Assembly: GCA_019873685.1 (NCBI GenBank)
Contig: JAIOAT010000009.1
Span: forward strand, 33,527 to 97,526
Direction of reading: 5' to 3'
Source: Chloroflexota bacterium
GTDB taxonomy: Bacteria > Chloroflexota > Anaerolineae > Aggregatilineales > Ch27
DNA length: 64,000 bases
Every line of letters starts with the position of its first letter. Position 1 is the stretch's first letter. The notes beneath the pieces were generated by a model. The model was given only the letters and a program-made list of their open reading frames with translations, had not been told where the DNA came from and did not search any database. Position numbers and translations under genes: made by a program. This document shows, one piece after another, positions 51,815 through 60,788 of this stretch.

Positions 51815-52663
51815 CTATCCTTTGAGACCGGTGAGCGTGATGCCCTGGATGAAGTAACGCTGCAGGAAAATGAACAGAATGAGTGTCGGCACGACCGAGA
51901 GCACCGTGCCGCTCATCAGCAGGTTGAGGTTACGCGCCTCGGCGGCGAAGGTCCGCAGGGTATTGAGGCCCAGCGGCACCGTGTACAGATCGCGGCTGTT
52001 GATCACCAGCAGCGGCCACAGGAAGGCGTTCCACGATCCGATGAAGACGAACGTCCCCAGCGTGGCCAGCGCCGGGCGCGTCAGCGGGATGATGATCCGC
52101 CAGTAGATCATCGGTTCCGGCGCCCCGTCAATGCGCGCCGCGTCGAGCAGTTCATCCGGGATGGAGACGATAAACTGGCGCATCAGGAAGATGCCATAGG
52201 CCGAGGTGATGCTGGGCAGGATCAACCCCTGGTACGAATCGATCCAGCCAAGCTGGCGCACGATGTAGAACACAGGGATCAGAGTGACGAAGAAGGGGAT
52301 CATCATCGTCGCCAGGATGATATAGAACAGCACTTCCCGCCCGGGAAACTGGTATTTGGCAAAGGCAAAGCCCGCCAGCGAGCTGGTGAACAGCACGCCG
52401 ATCACCGTGGAGATGGTCACAATCAGGCTGTTGAGGTACAGCCGCCCGAACGGCAGCACATCCAGCAGCTGGGTGAAGTTCTGCCACTGGACCTCCGCCG
52501 GGTACAGGGCTGGCGGCCGGCGCTGAATCTCGCTGGAGGTCATCAGCGAGGCGTCGAGCATCCAGGCGAAGGGGAAGACCATCATGATCGCGCCGATAAT
52601 CAGGATGGCGTATTTGAGCGCCGTCCCCAGCCGTTCCAGCAGCAGATTTCGCTCTTGCATCAT
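51815..52663 (-). CDS. Sugar ABC transporter permease (MalG/UgpE type)
   Basis: About 282 residues, six spans, with the EAA loop LLDAARIDGAPEPMIYWRIIIPL and the C-terminal FIQGITLTGLKG. Two adjacent ATGs (52663 and 52660) follow a GAGGGGG site; either is acceptable. The gene lies 10 bases behind its MalF partner. It belongs to the importer next to NamZ, so a MurNAc-type or related amino sugar is the likely cargo. Confidence 0.92.
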   Translation of the reverse strand: MMQERNLLLERLGTALKYAILIIGAIMMVFPFAWMLDASLMTSSEIQRRPPALYPAEVQWQNFTQLLDVLPFGRLYLNSLIVTISTVIGVLFTSSLAGFAFAKYQFPGREVLFYIILATMMIPFFVTLIPVFYIVRQLGWIDSYQGLILPSITSAYGIFLMRQFIVSIPDELLDAARIDGAPEPMIYWRIIIPLTRPALATLGTFVFIGSWNAFLWPLLVINSRDLYTVPLGLNTLRTFAAEARNLNLLMSGTVLSVVPTLILFIFLQRYFIQGITLTGLKG

Positions 52664-52673
52664 GGCATCCCCC

Positions 52674-53621
52674 TCAGGCAGTGGTGCGATCGCGGAACAG
52701 CCGCAGCTGGACGATCGTGATGAGCAGGATGATCCCGAACAGCACAAAGGCCATCGCGGAGGCCCGGCCCATCCGGGAGTACTTGAACGCGGTATTGTAC
52801 ATGTACAGCACAACCGTCATCGTGCTGTTGGCCGGCGCACCGCCAGTAGTGGCAAACACCAGGTCAAAGACCTGCAACGCCCCGATGGTGTTGGTGACGA
52901 TGATGAACAGCATCACAGGCCGCAGCAGCGGCAGGGTGATGTACCAGAGTTCCTGCCAGTAACTGGCGCCGTCTACCCGCGCTGCGTCGTAGTAATCCTG
53001 CGGGATGTCTTGCAGGCCAGCCAGATAGATGACGATGTAGTAGCCCACGTACTGGTAAACGGCGATGGCGATCAGCACGAACATCGCCTGGTTGGGATCG
53101 TTCAGGAAGCCCTGCCGGGGCAGGTTCAGCGCCACCAGCAGGTTGTTGATCACGCCGTAATTGCGGTTGAACATGAAGGCGAAGATCACGCCCAGCGCCA
53201 GCGGCGCCGTGATCACCGGCAGGAAGTACAGCACCCGCCAGAGCGTGCGACCCCGGATTTTGGTGTTGAGCAGCAGGGCAAAGGCCAACCCCAGGATGAC
53301 ATTCGTGGTCACGCCGCCGATGGCAAACAGAAAGGTATTGCCCAGCGCCTTGGGAAACACGTTATCCCGCGTGAAGATGTAATCGTAGTTTTCCAGGCCG
53401 GTGTACGGCATCTGCGCCACCGGCGTGATCATGTCCCAGCGGTGCAGGCTAACCCACCCGCTGAACAGAATCGGCCCCAGCGAAAACACCAGCAGCCACA
53501 GAATGGGGATGGCGATGAACACATACCCCCAGATCATCCGCCGGCGCATCAGGCCGCTGCTCGGCCAGGAAGCAGGACGCCACCGCGCCTGGCCGTTGAT
53601 AGACACATTAGGAGGGCGCAT
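52674..53621 (-). CDS. Sugar ABC transporter permease (MalF/UgpA type)
   Basis: 315 residues. A 25-residue polar N-terminus precedes the first membrane span (IWGYVFIAIPILWLLVFSLGP). The EAA-region sequence is YYDAARVDGASYWQELWYITLPLL. It is encoded about 100 bases after the binding protein, across a hairpin. Partner of the MalG-type permease next to it; the ATPase is not in the window. Confidence 0.92.
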   Translation of the reverse strand: MRPPNVSINGQARWRPASWPSSGLMRRRMIWGYVFIAIPILWLLVFSLGPILFSGWVSLHRWDMITPVAQMPYTGLENYDYIFTRDNVFPKALGNTFLFAIGGVTTNVILGLAFALLLNTKIRGRTLWRVLYFLPVITAPLALGVIFAFMFNRNYGVINNLLVALNLPRQGFLNDPNQAMFVLIAIAVYQYVGYYIVIYLAGLQDIPQDYYDAARVDGASYWQELWYITLPLLRPVMLFIIVTNTIGALQVFDLVFATTGGAPANSTMTVVLYMYNTAFKYSRMGRASAMAFVLFGIILLITIVQLRLFRDRTTA

Positions 53622-53670
53622 TGCATACCTCGCTTACTGGCAACAGGGATGGCGGTCAGGCCCGCCGGGA

Positions 53671-53707
53671 ACCGCCGGGGAAAGGCGGCTGGCCCCTCCC
53701 CGGCGGT
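53671..53707 (-). terminator. Hairpin between the binding-protein gene and its permeases
   Basis: Perfect 10-bp stem (ACCGCCGGGG at 53671-53680 with CCCCGGCGGT at 53698-53707) and a 17-base loop, 15 bases after the binding-protein stop on the minus strand. There is no T-run, which favours mRNA protection. Confidence 0.6.
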
Positions 53708-53721
53708 AGGGTGTACTGCGC

Positions 53722-55023
53722 TTAGCCGCCCGCGCCAGCCCGGAACTCTTCCAGAATGGCGTTGGCTTCCGGCACCACGTAGTCGATCAGCGACTGCGGA
53801 TCGGTCATGCCCGTGAACAGCGATTCGATCTCAACCTGGAGCAGGCTCTTGATCTCCTGGCTGCCGCCGATCACCGGCTCCTGCCGCGCGTAGGCGGTGG
53901 AGGCCACAAACGGCGCCAGGAAGTGATCGCCCAGGTCCTCAGCGAAGGCGGCCTGATCGGGGAGCAGGCTGGGGATCGCGCCCAGTTCGTTGACCAGGAA
54001 GTTGCCCATCGGCGAAGGCTCGCCCTCGCCACGCGGCATGTTCATCCACTTGACAAAGTCCCAGGCCGCTTCCTGGTTGGGGGAGTTGGCGTCAACGCTC
54101 CACAGCCAGTTGTAAGCCAGGGTGGAGCTTTCGGTGCCGCTGGGGCCAACCGGGATGGGCGCCACGCCGACCTCGGTCTCATAGTCGATGTTCTCAGAAG
54201 CCCGCAGGGTGGCCCGCCACCAGTTGGCCATGATGATCATGCCCACCGTGCCATTGGGGAAGTCCCAGCCAGAGATGCTGGTGTCCATCCCGCCGCTGTC
54301 CAGCAGATCCTGGTAGAGCTGGAAGACTTCCAGCCCGGCCTGGTTCCCAAAAGCGACCTCAGTGAAGTCCTCGTTGAAGTATTCGCCGCCATTGGAGAAC
54401 AGCAGGGCCATGAACGGATGCACCACGCCGGAGTCCCAGCCGGTGATCGCAGCGAAGCCGGTCTGGGTCGTCGCGCCGGTCTCGTCCTTCTTGGTGATGG
54501 CAGAGGCGATCTCAACCAGTTCCTCGAAGGTCTTGGGCGGTTCGCTGTAGCCAGCCTCAGCCAGCAGGCGTTTGTTGTAGAGCAAGAGGTAGGTGTTGAC
54601 CTCGGTAGGCACGCCCCACAGCTGGTCGTTGTAGGTCACGCCGACCACAGAGGTCGCGGCAGCATTCTCGCTGACCCAGGCAGCCAGGTCTTCCGGCATC
54701 GGAGCCAGCAGACCGCCATTGGTGAACTCCGGCAGCCACAGGTTGTAAATGTGATAGATGTCGGGGCTGGTGCCAGCCGTGCGGGAGGTCACAATGCGGG
54801 TGAGCAGCTCCTCAAACGGCACGGTTTGCAGCTCGATGCTCACGTTCGGGTGCGCTGCCACGTATTCATCGATCATGGCCTGCTGGGCGACGAGCAAACG
54901 CTCCTCACCCCAGTGCGTGAGCACGGTCAACTTGATCGGTTCCTGAGCCATGACGCCGGGGGCCAGCCCCGCCAGCAAAACGGCCAGGATAAGAAGAACT
55001 GCAACAGGACGCTTCGACAACAT
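53722..55023 (-). CDS. Sugar ABC transporter substrate-binding protein (SBP family 1)
   Basis: 433-residue secreted protein: signal SKRPVAVLLILAVLLAGLAPGVMAQ, then KLTVLTHWGEERLLVAQQAMIDEYVAAHPNVSIE and SPDIYHIYNLWLPEFTNGG, all typical of family 1. The ATG at 55023 follows GGGAGG; the open frame runs further upstream into the NamZ gene spacer without similarity. Placed directly after NamZ, it probably collects the amino sugar (MurNAc or a disaccharide) released by that enzyme. Confidence 0.92.
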   Translation of the reverse strand: MLSKRPVAVLLILAVLLAGLAPGVMAQEPIKLTVLTHWGEERLLVAQQAMIDEYVAAHPNVSIELQTVPFEELLTRIVTSRTAGTSPDIYHIYNLWLPEFTNGGLLAPMPEDLAAWVSENAAATSVVGVTYNDQLWGVPTEVNTYLLLYNKRLLAEAGYSEPPKTFEELVEIASAITKKDETGATTQTGFAAITGWDSGVVHPFMALLFSNGGEYFNEDFTEVAFGNQAGLEVFQLYQDLLDSGGMDTSISGWDFPNGTVGMIIMANWWRATLRASENIDYETEVGVAPIPVGPSGTESSTLAYNWLWSVDANSPNQEAAWDFVKWMNMPRGEGEPSPMGNFLVNELGAIPSLLPDQAAFAEDLGDHFLAPFVASTAYARQEPVIGGSQEIKSLLQVEIESLFTGMTDPQSLIDYVVPEANAILEEFRAGAGG

Positions 55024-55090
55024 CTTTTCCTCCCTGAGACAAATAGCATTGCCTGGTGTCATGCAACACCGGATGGATGGTCCCGGCTGG

Positions 55091-56260
55091 TCAGCCGGCG
55101 TACAGCAGGGCAGCCCGCCGCAGATCGGCAAAACGCTGCTGCCCGTCCCGCCAGCTTTCGACCAGTTCCGGGATAGGGCGATTGGCGTCCAGGTGCTTGC
55201 GCACCGTGTCGCCACCGGCAAGAAGATCGATCGGGTAATGTCCCCCGGGTTCCCAGGGTTCCCGCCAGCCAAAATGATCGGGGTAGGCCAACCTCACCTG
55301 CCGGATCAGGTACAGGATCATCGTCACCGGCTGGAAGACCTCCCGATCGGTCACAACCACGTGCACCCCCCGGCAGGATTGCCCGGCGTGCTTGCTGAAA
55401 GTCGGGCTGAAGTACACCGGGCGGAAGCGCACCCCCGGCAGCCCCAGCCCGTTCAGGTCCCGCGCCAGGTGTTCCGGGTCGCTGATCCAGGGCGCGCCCA
55501 GGTATTCAAACGGCTTAGTAGTGCCGCGCCCTTCGGAAAGGTTTGTGCCCTCGATCAGGCAGGTGCCGGGATACAGCGTCAGCGCGGAAAGCGTCGGCAG
55601 GTTGGGCGAAGGGGGGATGAACGGCAGACCGGTCTGGTCGTACCACATGGCTCGCTGCCAGCCGTCCATGGGAATCACCGTCAGATCGCAACCGATGCCA
55701 AACGCCTCATTGAACAGCCGGGCGACCTCGCCGATGGTCATCCCGTAACGGATGGGGATGGGGTACAGGCCGACAAACGAGGCGTAGGCAGGATCGAGCA
55801 CTGGCCCCTCGATCGTCAGGCCGCCCAGCGGCGCAGGCCGATCCAGGACAACGACCGGCAGCCCGGCCTCCGCCGCCGCCTGCATCACATAGGCCATCGT
55901 GTACAGGTACGTGTAGAAGCGCACGCCGCCGTCCTGCATATCCACGACCAGCGCATCCAGCCCGGCCAGCATTTCTGGCGTGGGCTTCTTTGTCTCGCCG
56001 TAGAGGCTGTAGACCGGCAGGCCGGTCACATGATCGGTGGCCGTAGCCACTTTCTCGCCAGCCTGGGCTTCCCCGCGCAGACCGTGCTCCGGCCCGAAGA
56101 GCGCCGCCAGAGTGAAACCACCAGCCGCGTGCAGGCGCTCCACCGTGCTGATCAGATCGGGATCGACGCTGCTGGCGCTGACGACCAGCCCGAGTCGCCG
56201 CCCGCGCACGATCGCCGGCGGCTCAGCCAGAAACCGTTCCAGACCCAGGATGACCCTCAT
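55091..56260 (-). CDS. namZ: DUF1343 protein, exo-beta-N-acetylmuramidase NamZ-like
   Basis: 389 residues of the DUF1343 family, whose characterised Bacillus member NamZ cuts MurNAc from the non-reducing end of peptidoglycan chains. Family landmarks are LVVSASSVDPDLISTVERL, LFGPEHGLRGEAQAGE, LYGETKKPTPEMLAGLDALVVDMQDGGVRFYTY and the late EGTNLSEGRGTTKPFEYLGAPW. Unlike secreted Bacillus NamZ it shows no signal peptide, so it would act inside the cell on an imported disaccharide, or be exported in another way. Its start overlaps the end of the LacI gene by 4 bases. Confidence 0.85.
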   Translation of the reverse strand: MRVILGLERFLAEPPAIVRGRRLGLVVSASSVDPDLISTVERLHAAGGFTLAALFGPEHGLRGEAQAGEKVATATDHVTGLPVYSLYGETKKPTPEMLAGLDALVVDMQDGGVRFYTYLYTMAYVMQAAAEAGLPVVVLDRPAPLGGLTIEGPVLDPAYASFVGLYPIPIRYGMTIGEVARLFNEAFGIGCDLTVIPMDGWQRAMWYDQTGLPFIPPSPNLPTLSALTLYPGTCLIEGTNLSEGRGTTKPFEYLGAPWISDPEHLARDLNGLGLPGVRFRPVYFSPTFSKHAGQSCRGVHVVVTDREVFQPVTMILYLIRQVRLAYPDHFGWREPWEPGGHYPIDLLAGGDTVRKHLDANRPIPELVESWRDGQQRFADLRRAALLYAG

Positions 56261-57279
56261 TGGGGCGCCTCCGCCGTAGAACCCCGGACAACCAGCTCAA
56301 AGGGCAGGATGTGCAGCGTTTCCTCGGCACGCTGCCCGTCCATCAGCCGCAATAGCGTTGCCACCGCGCTGGCCGCCATATCCGTGAATGGCTGGCGAAT
56401 CGTCGTCAGCGGTGGCGTGGCATACGCGGCAGCTTCAATGTCATCAAAGCCCACCACAGAGATGTCCTGCGGGATGCGCAACCCGGCCTCCACAATAGCC
56501 CGGTACGCGCCGATGGCCATTTGATCGCTGGCGGCGAAGACCGCCGTCGGACGTGGATCGCCTTCCAGCAGTTCGCGCATGGCCCGGTAGCCAGAGGCAA
56601 AATCCCAGTCCCAGGACGCTTTCATCAGGTAAACCACCCGCTCGTAAGTCAGGCCGTGGTCAGCCAGGGCGCGGCGGTAACCTTCCAGGCGCTGCTGGGA
56701 GATGATCATCGGCGCGGAACCGGAAATGTGAGCGATGCGCCGATGCCCCAGCCGGATCAGGTGTTCGGTTGCCACGTACCCGGCCCGAACGTTATCCACC
56801 ATCACCGTTGGCACGGAGAAATCAGACTGGCAGTCGATCAGCACCGACAGAATCTCTTCCTCAGCCAGGAAGCGCAGCGTGCGCTCGCGGTCCACCGAAT
56901 TGACGATGACCAGCCCGTCAACCAGCCCTTCGGCCACCGCTTCCAGGCTTTCACGCTCGCGCTCCGGGCTGTTGCTGACGTTGTAGAGGATGACCTTGTA
57001 GCCGTTGGCGTGGGCGGCGCTTTCCACCGCTTCAGCGATCACGGAGTGAACGGGGTTGGTGATGTCCAGCACCAGCAGGCCGATCAGGCGGGTCTGGCGG
57101 GTGCGCATACTGCGGGCGATGGGATCGGGGCGGTAGTTCAGTTCATCAATAGCGCGGAGCACGCGCTGGCGGGTGCGGGTGGAAATACTACCCGTCCCAT
57201 TGACCACGCACGACACCGTTTGCACGGAGACCCCGGCGAGTCGCGCCACGTCTTTCATGGTGGGTGTCTTGGCGGCCAT
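56257..57279 (-). CDS. LacI family transcriptional regulator
   Basis: 340 residues. Helix-turn-helix and hinge: TPTMKDVARLAGVSVQTVSCVVNGTGSISTRTRQRVLRAIDELNYRPDPIARSM; the usual SRALN is SCVVN. The periplasmic-binding-like effector domain follows with LIGLLVLDITNPVHSVI and VVGFDDIEAAAYATPPLTTIRQPF. ATG 57279 follows GGAGGGG. It heads the whole cluster down to 47106 and is preceded by a 20-base palindrome that is a likely autoregulatory operator. Confidence 0.93.
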   Translation of the reverse strand: MAAKTPTMKDVARLAGVSVQTVSCVVNGTGSISTRTRQRVLRAIDELNYRPDPIARSMRTRQTRLIGLLVLDITNPVHSVIAEAVESAAHANGYKVILYNVSNSPERERESLEAVAEGLVDGLVIVNSVDRERTLRFLAEEEILSVLIDCQSDFSVPTVMVDNVRAGYVATEHLIRLGHRRIAHISGSAPMIISQQRLEGYRRALADHGLTYERVVYLMKASWDWDFASGYRAMRELLEGDPRPTAVFAASDQMAIGAYRAIVEAGLRIPQDISVVGFDDIEAAAYATPPLTTIRQPFTDMAASAVATLLRLMDGQRAEETLHILPFELVVRGSTAEAPQ

Positions 57280-57301
57280 GCCCCCTCCAGACCGCAAAAG
57301 T

Positions 57302-57321
57302 GAACGTTCAATTGAACGTTC
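57302..57321. promoter_or_regulatory. 20-bp palindromic operator upstream of the LacI gene
   Basis: A perfect 20-base palindrome made of GAACGTTCAA and its exact reverse complement, 23 bases upstream of the lacI start codon. Length and symmetry match LacI-family operators, though the central CG of classic sites is replaced by AATT. It also faces the msrA gene some 190 bases away on the other side. Confidence 0.8.
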
Positions 57322-57471
57322 TACCCAACTCTATCACAGCTTCTTGCCCAATGATCCTTAAGAAAGAATTGAGGTTTCCTCCATCATCTCATCCACATGA
57401 CCGCGCCCACCCCCAGCCACAGTCTCACCAACTGCTCATCCAGCCGCCCGGCCAATAGCGGACTGACCCGG

Positions 57472-57477
57472 TATAAT
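57472..57477 (+). promoter_or_regulatory. Putative -10 box of msrA
   Basis: TATAAT, 36 bases upstream of the msrA start codon. No good -35 box was found at 16-18 bases upstream, so the promoter is weak or uses another feature. Confidence 0.4.
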
Positions 57478-57512
57478 TTTGGGGCAATGTAGCTGGAGAA
57501 AGGTTGACAGGG

Positions 57513-58049
57513 ATGAACACGGAACTTGCCACGCTGGGCGGGGGATGCTTCTGGTGCCTGGAAGCGGTTTATGAGCTGTTGCGGGGTGTGCTCAAGGTGG
57601 AGCCTGGCTATGCCGGCGGGCATGTCCCCTCCCCCACTTACCGCCAGGTCTGCACCGGCCTGACCGGCCATGCCGAGGTTGTCCAGATCACCTACGATCC
57701 GGCGGTCATCACCTACCGCGACCTGCTGGACATCTTCTTCACCATTCACGATCCCACCACGCCTGACCGGCAGGGCGCCGACGTCGGCCCGCAGTACCGG
57801 TCGATCATCCTCTACCATTCGCCGGAGCAGAAGCGCATCGCGGAGCAGGCCATCGCGGAGGTGACCGCGGCGGGTCTGTGGCCCGCCCCTATCGTCACCC
57901 AGGTGGCGCCGCTGAAGGCGTTTTACCCGGCGGAGGACTACCACCGCGAATACTTCCGCAACAATCCGGAGCAGGGCTACTGCCGGGTGGTGATCGCGCC
58001 CAAAGTCGCCAAGTTCCGCAAGCAATACCTGGATCGCCTCAAAGCCTGA
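57513..58049 (+). CDS. msrA: Peptide methionine sulfoxide reductase MsrA
   Basis: 178 residues. The catalytic motif GGGCFWC (Cys12 nucleophile) is at the N-terminus, with GYAGGHVPSPTYRQVCTGLTGHAEVVQITYDP and the GADVGPQYRSIILYHSPEQ segment all conserved; FYPAEDYHREYFRNNPEQGYC gives the C-terminal recycling Cys. It repairs the S-form of methionine sulfoxide in the cytoplasm. ATG 57513 is preferred to a TTG at 57504 because of its distance from GGAGAAAGG. Single-gene unit closed by a hairpin terminator. Confidence 0.96.
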   Translation: MNTELATLGGGCFWCLEAVYELLRGVLKVEPGYAGGHVPSPTYRQVCTGLTGHAEVVQITYDPAVITYRDLLDIFFTIHDPTTPDRQGADVGPQYRSIILYHSPEQKRIAEQAIAEVTAAGLWPAPIVTQVAPLKAFYPAEDYHREYFRNNPEQGYCRVVIAPKVAKFRKQYLDRLKA

Positions 58050-58061
58050 TCCTGGCTCCCC

Positions 58062-58091
58062 GCCCCCGGCCCTCCACCGGGGGCTGCTTTT
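58062..58091 (+). terminator. Rho-independent terminator of msrA
   Basis: 8-bp perfect stem GCCCCCGG / CCGGGGGC with a 7-base loop followed by TGCTTTT, 12 bases after the msrA stop. Confidence 0.75.
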
Positions 58092-58189
58092 GCCGGAGAA
58101 CCCGGCGCTGGCATGGTGTACACTGAAAGTGAAGTGCAGCGCCAGCATCACCGCCGCAGTGCAAAATCAGCCAGGAAAGGGGAAACACC

Positions 58190-60772
58190 ATGCACCCTGC
58201 TGCTCGTCTGATCATGATGCTGTTGCTGGGGGCTGCGGCGGTCGCCGCGGCGACCGTGGCCGCGCCTATCCCTGCTGCCGCCCAGGGGCCGCTGGCTCCG
58301 GATGGCCTGCCGGGCCAGACCTACCTGGCGCCGTTCCCGTTGACCATCACCCTGGACGGCGACCTGAGCGACTGGGCGGGCGTCCCGCGCGTGACCGTCC
58401 CGCCTGACGCCGACCTATCGACCGGCGCTCCGGCGATCACTTTCGCTGCCGCCGCTGACGCCGCCTACCTCTACTTCATGGCCGATGTGATCGACAGCAA
58501 CATCATCAGCGGCGCCCACGGCACCGAATACTGGAACGAGGACTCAGTCGAGTTCTACGTGAACGCCACGGGTGACCTGACCCTCCGCGAGTATGTGGAC
58601 GGCGTGGCCCAGATCACCATCCCGGCCCTGAATATGGGCTGTGCGCCGGAAGAGGCCGTAATCGGCGGGATGCGCGGGCTGACGGCGAATGCGCTGGCCA
58701 CCGCCGCCGCCACGCCGACCGGCTACGCTGTTGAAGCCGCCGTGCCCTTGCACAATGACGTCTGGGACATCACCGTCGCGCATGGCGCGGTCATCGGCTT
58801 CCAGGTGCACCTCAACGGCGCATCCCGCGCCGACCGCGACACCAAGCTGATCTGGTCGATCTTCGACACGGCTGACCGCTCCTACCTGGACCCGTCGCTC
58901 TTCGGCCAGCTGATCTTCTTTGAGATCGGCCAGACAAGCGTCCCGCCCACGCCGACGCCGATCCCCACCGCAACGCCTATTCCCCTCCCCACCGGCGCGC
59001 GCTACCAGGACCCCACCGTCTCGCTTGGCGACCGGGTAGAAGACCTGCTGGCGCGAATGACGCTGGCCGAGAAGATCGGGCAGATGACGCTGGTGGAGAA
59101 GAACAGCATCCGCCGGGCCGATATCGCCGCGCTGGGCATCGGCGGGCTGCTCAGCGGCGGAGGCGGCTACCCCGACCGCTTCAACAACACCCCGGAAGCC
59201 TGGGCAGCGATGGTCAATGGCTTCCAGGCGGAAGCGCTGCGATCGCGCCTGGGCGTGCCGCTGATCTACGGCGTGGACGCCGTGCACGGCCACAACAACG
59301 TGCGCGGGACGGTGATCTTCCCGCACAACATCGGTCTGGGCGCGGCGGACGACCCGGCGCTGATGACGGAGATCGGGCGCGTGACGGCGCTGGAGATGAT
59401 CGCGACCGGCATCTACTGGAACTACGCGCCGGTGGTAGCCGTCCCGCAGGACATCCGCTGGGGCCGCACCTACGAAGCCTACAGCGAGGATACCGACCTG
59501 GTCACGCGCCTGGCGGTCGCCTACCTGCGCGGCCTGCAGGGCGACGATCTGGCCGATCCAGCGACCGTGCTGGCCACGCCCAAGCATTACGTCGGCGATG
59601 GCGGCACAACCTGGGGCAGCTCCACCACCAATGACTGGATCATCGATCAGGGGGTAACTGACGTTGACGAGGCGACTCTGCGCGCCGTGCATCTGCCGCC
59701 CTACATTGCCGCCATCGAGGCCGGGGCGCAGAGCATCATGGTCTCCTTCTCCAGCTGGGGCGGCCTGAAGATGCACGCCCAGCGCTACCTGATCACCGAT
59801 GTGCTCAAGGGCGAACTGGGCTTCAGCGGCTTCGTCGTCTCCGACTGGGGCGGGATCGACCAGATTTCACCCGACTATTACACCGCGGTGGTGACGGCCA
59901 TCAACGCCGGCATCGACATGAACATGGTGCCTTACGACTACCACCGCTTCATCGACACGCTGACCGCTGCGGTGGAAAACGGCGATGTGCCGCTGGAGCG
60001 CATCGACGACGCTGTGCGGCGCATCCTGCGCGTCAAGTTCGCCCTGGGATTGTTCGAGCATCCCTTCGGCGACGACGCGCTGCTGGCGCAGGTCGGCTCA
60101 GCGGAGCACCGCGCCGTCGCCCGCGCCGCCGTGACTCAGTCGCTGGTACTGCTCAGGAACGAGGGCAACGTCCTGCCGCTGGACCCGGCGACGCCGGTCA
60201 TCTTCGTCGGCGGTCAGGCGGCGGATGACATCGGCATCCAGTCCGGCGGCTGGACCATCGAGTGGCAGGGCGCGGTCGGCGACATCACCAAAGGCACGAC
60301 CATCCTGGAGGGCATCGAGGCCACGGTTGATGGGGCGACGCAGGTCTTTTACGACCGCTTCGGGCGCTTCAACAACGCCGGCGGCGCGACGCCTGACGCC
60401 TGCATCGCCGTCGTGGGCGAGCAGCCCTACGCCGAAGGCATTGGCGACCGGGCTAACCTGGCGCTGGCCGAGCCGGACATCGCTCTGCTGGCGCGGATGC
60501 GCCCGCTCTGCGAGAAGCTGATCGTGATCGTGATCTCCGGGCGACCGCTGATCCTCACCGATCAGCTGGAGGACATGGACGCCCTGGTGGCGGCCTGGCT
60601 GCCCGGTAGCGAGGGCCAGGGCGTGGCCGATGCGCTGTTCGGCCTGCAGCCATTCACCGGCCGGTTGCCCTTCACCTGGCCGCGCAGCATGGATCAGGTG
60701 CCGCTGAGCCGGCTTGCCGCCGGGGAAGAGCCGCTCTTCCCGCGCGGCTTTGGCCTGCAGACCGGGGAGTAG
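58190..60772 (+). CDS. Secreted glycoside hydrolase family 3 beta-glucosidase with CBM9-like domain
   Basis: 860 residues. A signal peptide (LIMMLLLGAAAVAAATVAAPIPAAAQ) is followed by a CBM9-like carbohydrate-binding domain about 45-250 (ITLDGDLSDWAGVPRVTVP, WNEDSVEFYVNATGD, YAVEAAVPLHN), a short Pro/Thr linker and a GH3 catalytic domain from about 283. The nucleophile is Asp552 in GFVVSDWGG; TPKHYVGDGGT and GVDAVHGHNN fit exo-acting glucan glucohydrolases and argue against NagZ, which has KHFPGHG. The GH3 C-terminal domain is present but no fibronectin-III end. It releases glucose from beta-glucans outside the cell. Confidence 0.9.
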   Translation: MHPAARLIMMLLLGAAAVAAATVAAPIPAAAQGPLAPDGLPGQTYLAPFPLTITLDGDLSDWAGVPRVTVPPDADLSTGAPAITFAAAADAAYLYFMADVIDSNIISGAHGTEYWNEDSVEFYVNATGDLTLREYVDGVAQITIPALNMGCAPEEAVIGGMRGLTANALATAAATPTGYAVEAAVPLHNDVWDITVAHGAVIGFQVHLNGASRADRDTKLIWSIFDTADRSYLDPSLFGQLIFFEIGQTSVPPTPTPIPTATPIPLPTGARYQDPTVSLGDRVEDLLARMTLAEKIGQMTLVEKNSIRRADIAALGIGGLLSGGGGYPDRFNNTPEAWAAMVNGFQAEALRSRLGVPLIYGVDAVHGHNNVRGTVIFPHNIGLGAADDPALMTEIGRVTALEMIATGIYWNYAPVVAVPQDIRWGRTYEAYSEDTDLVTRLAVAYLRGLQGDDLADPATVLATPKHYVGDGGTTWGSSTTNDWIIDQGVTDVDEATLRAVHLPPYIAAIEAGAQSIMVSFSSWGGLKMHAQRYLITDVLKGELGFSGFVVSDWGGIDQISPDYYTAVVTAINAGIDMNMVPYDYHRFIDTLTAAVENGDVPLERIDDAVRRILRVKFALGLFEHPFGDDALLAQVGSAEHRAVARAAVTQSLVLLRNEGNVLPLDPATPVIFVGGQAADDIGIQSGGWTIEWQGAVGDITKGTTILEGIEATVDGATQVFYDRFGRFNNAGGATPDACIAVVGEQPYAEGIGDRANLALAEPDIALLARMRPLCEKLIVIVISGRPLILTDQLEDMDALVAAWLPGSEGQGVADALFGLQPFTGRLPFTWPRSMDQVPLSRLAAGEEPLFPRGFGLQTGE

Positions 60773-60788
60773 CCCCGGCGGAGAAAGC

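Noticed and set aside
58190..60772. GH3 enzyme as NagZ acting with the NamZ cluster
   Set aside because: It has KHYVGDGG and the two-domain glucan-glucohydrolase form instead of the NagZ KHFPGHG, plus a CBM9-like domain, and is in a separate unit on the other strand.
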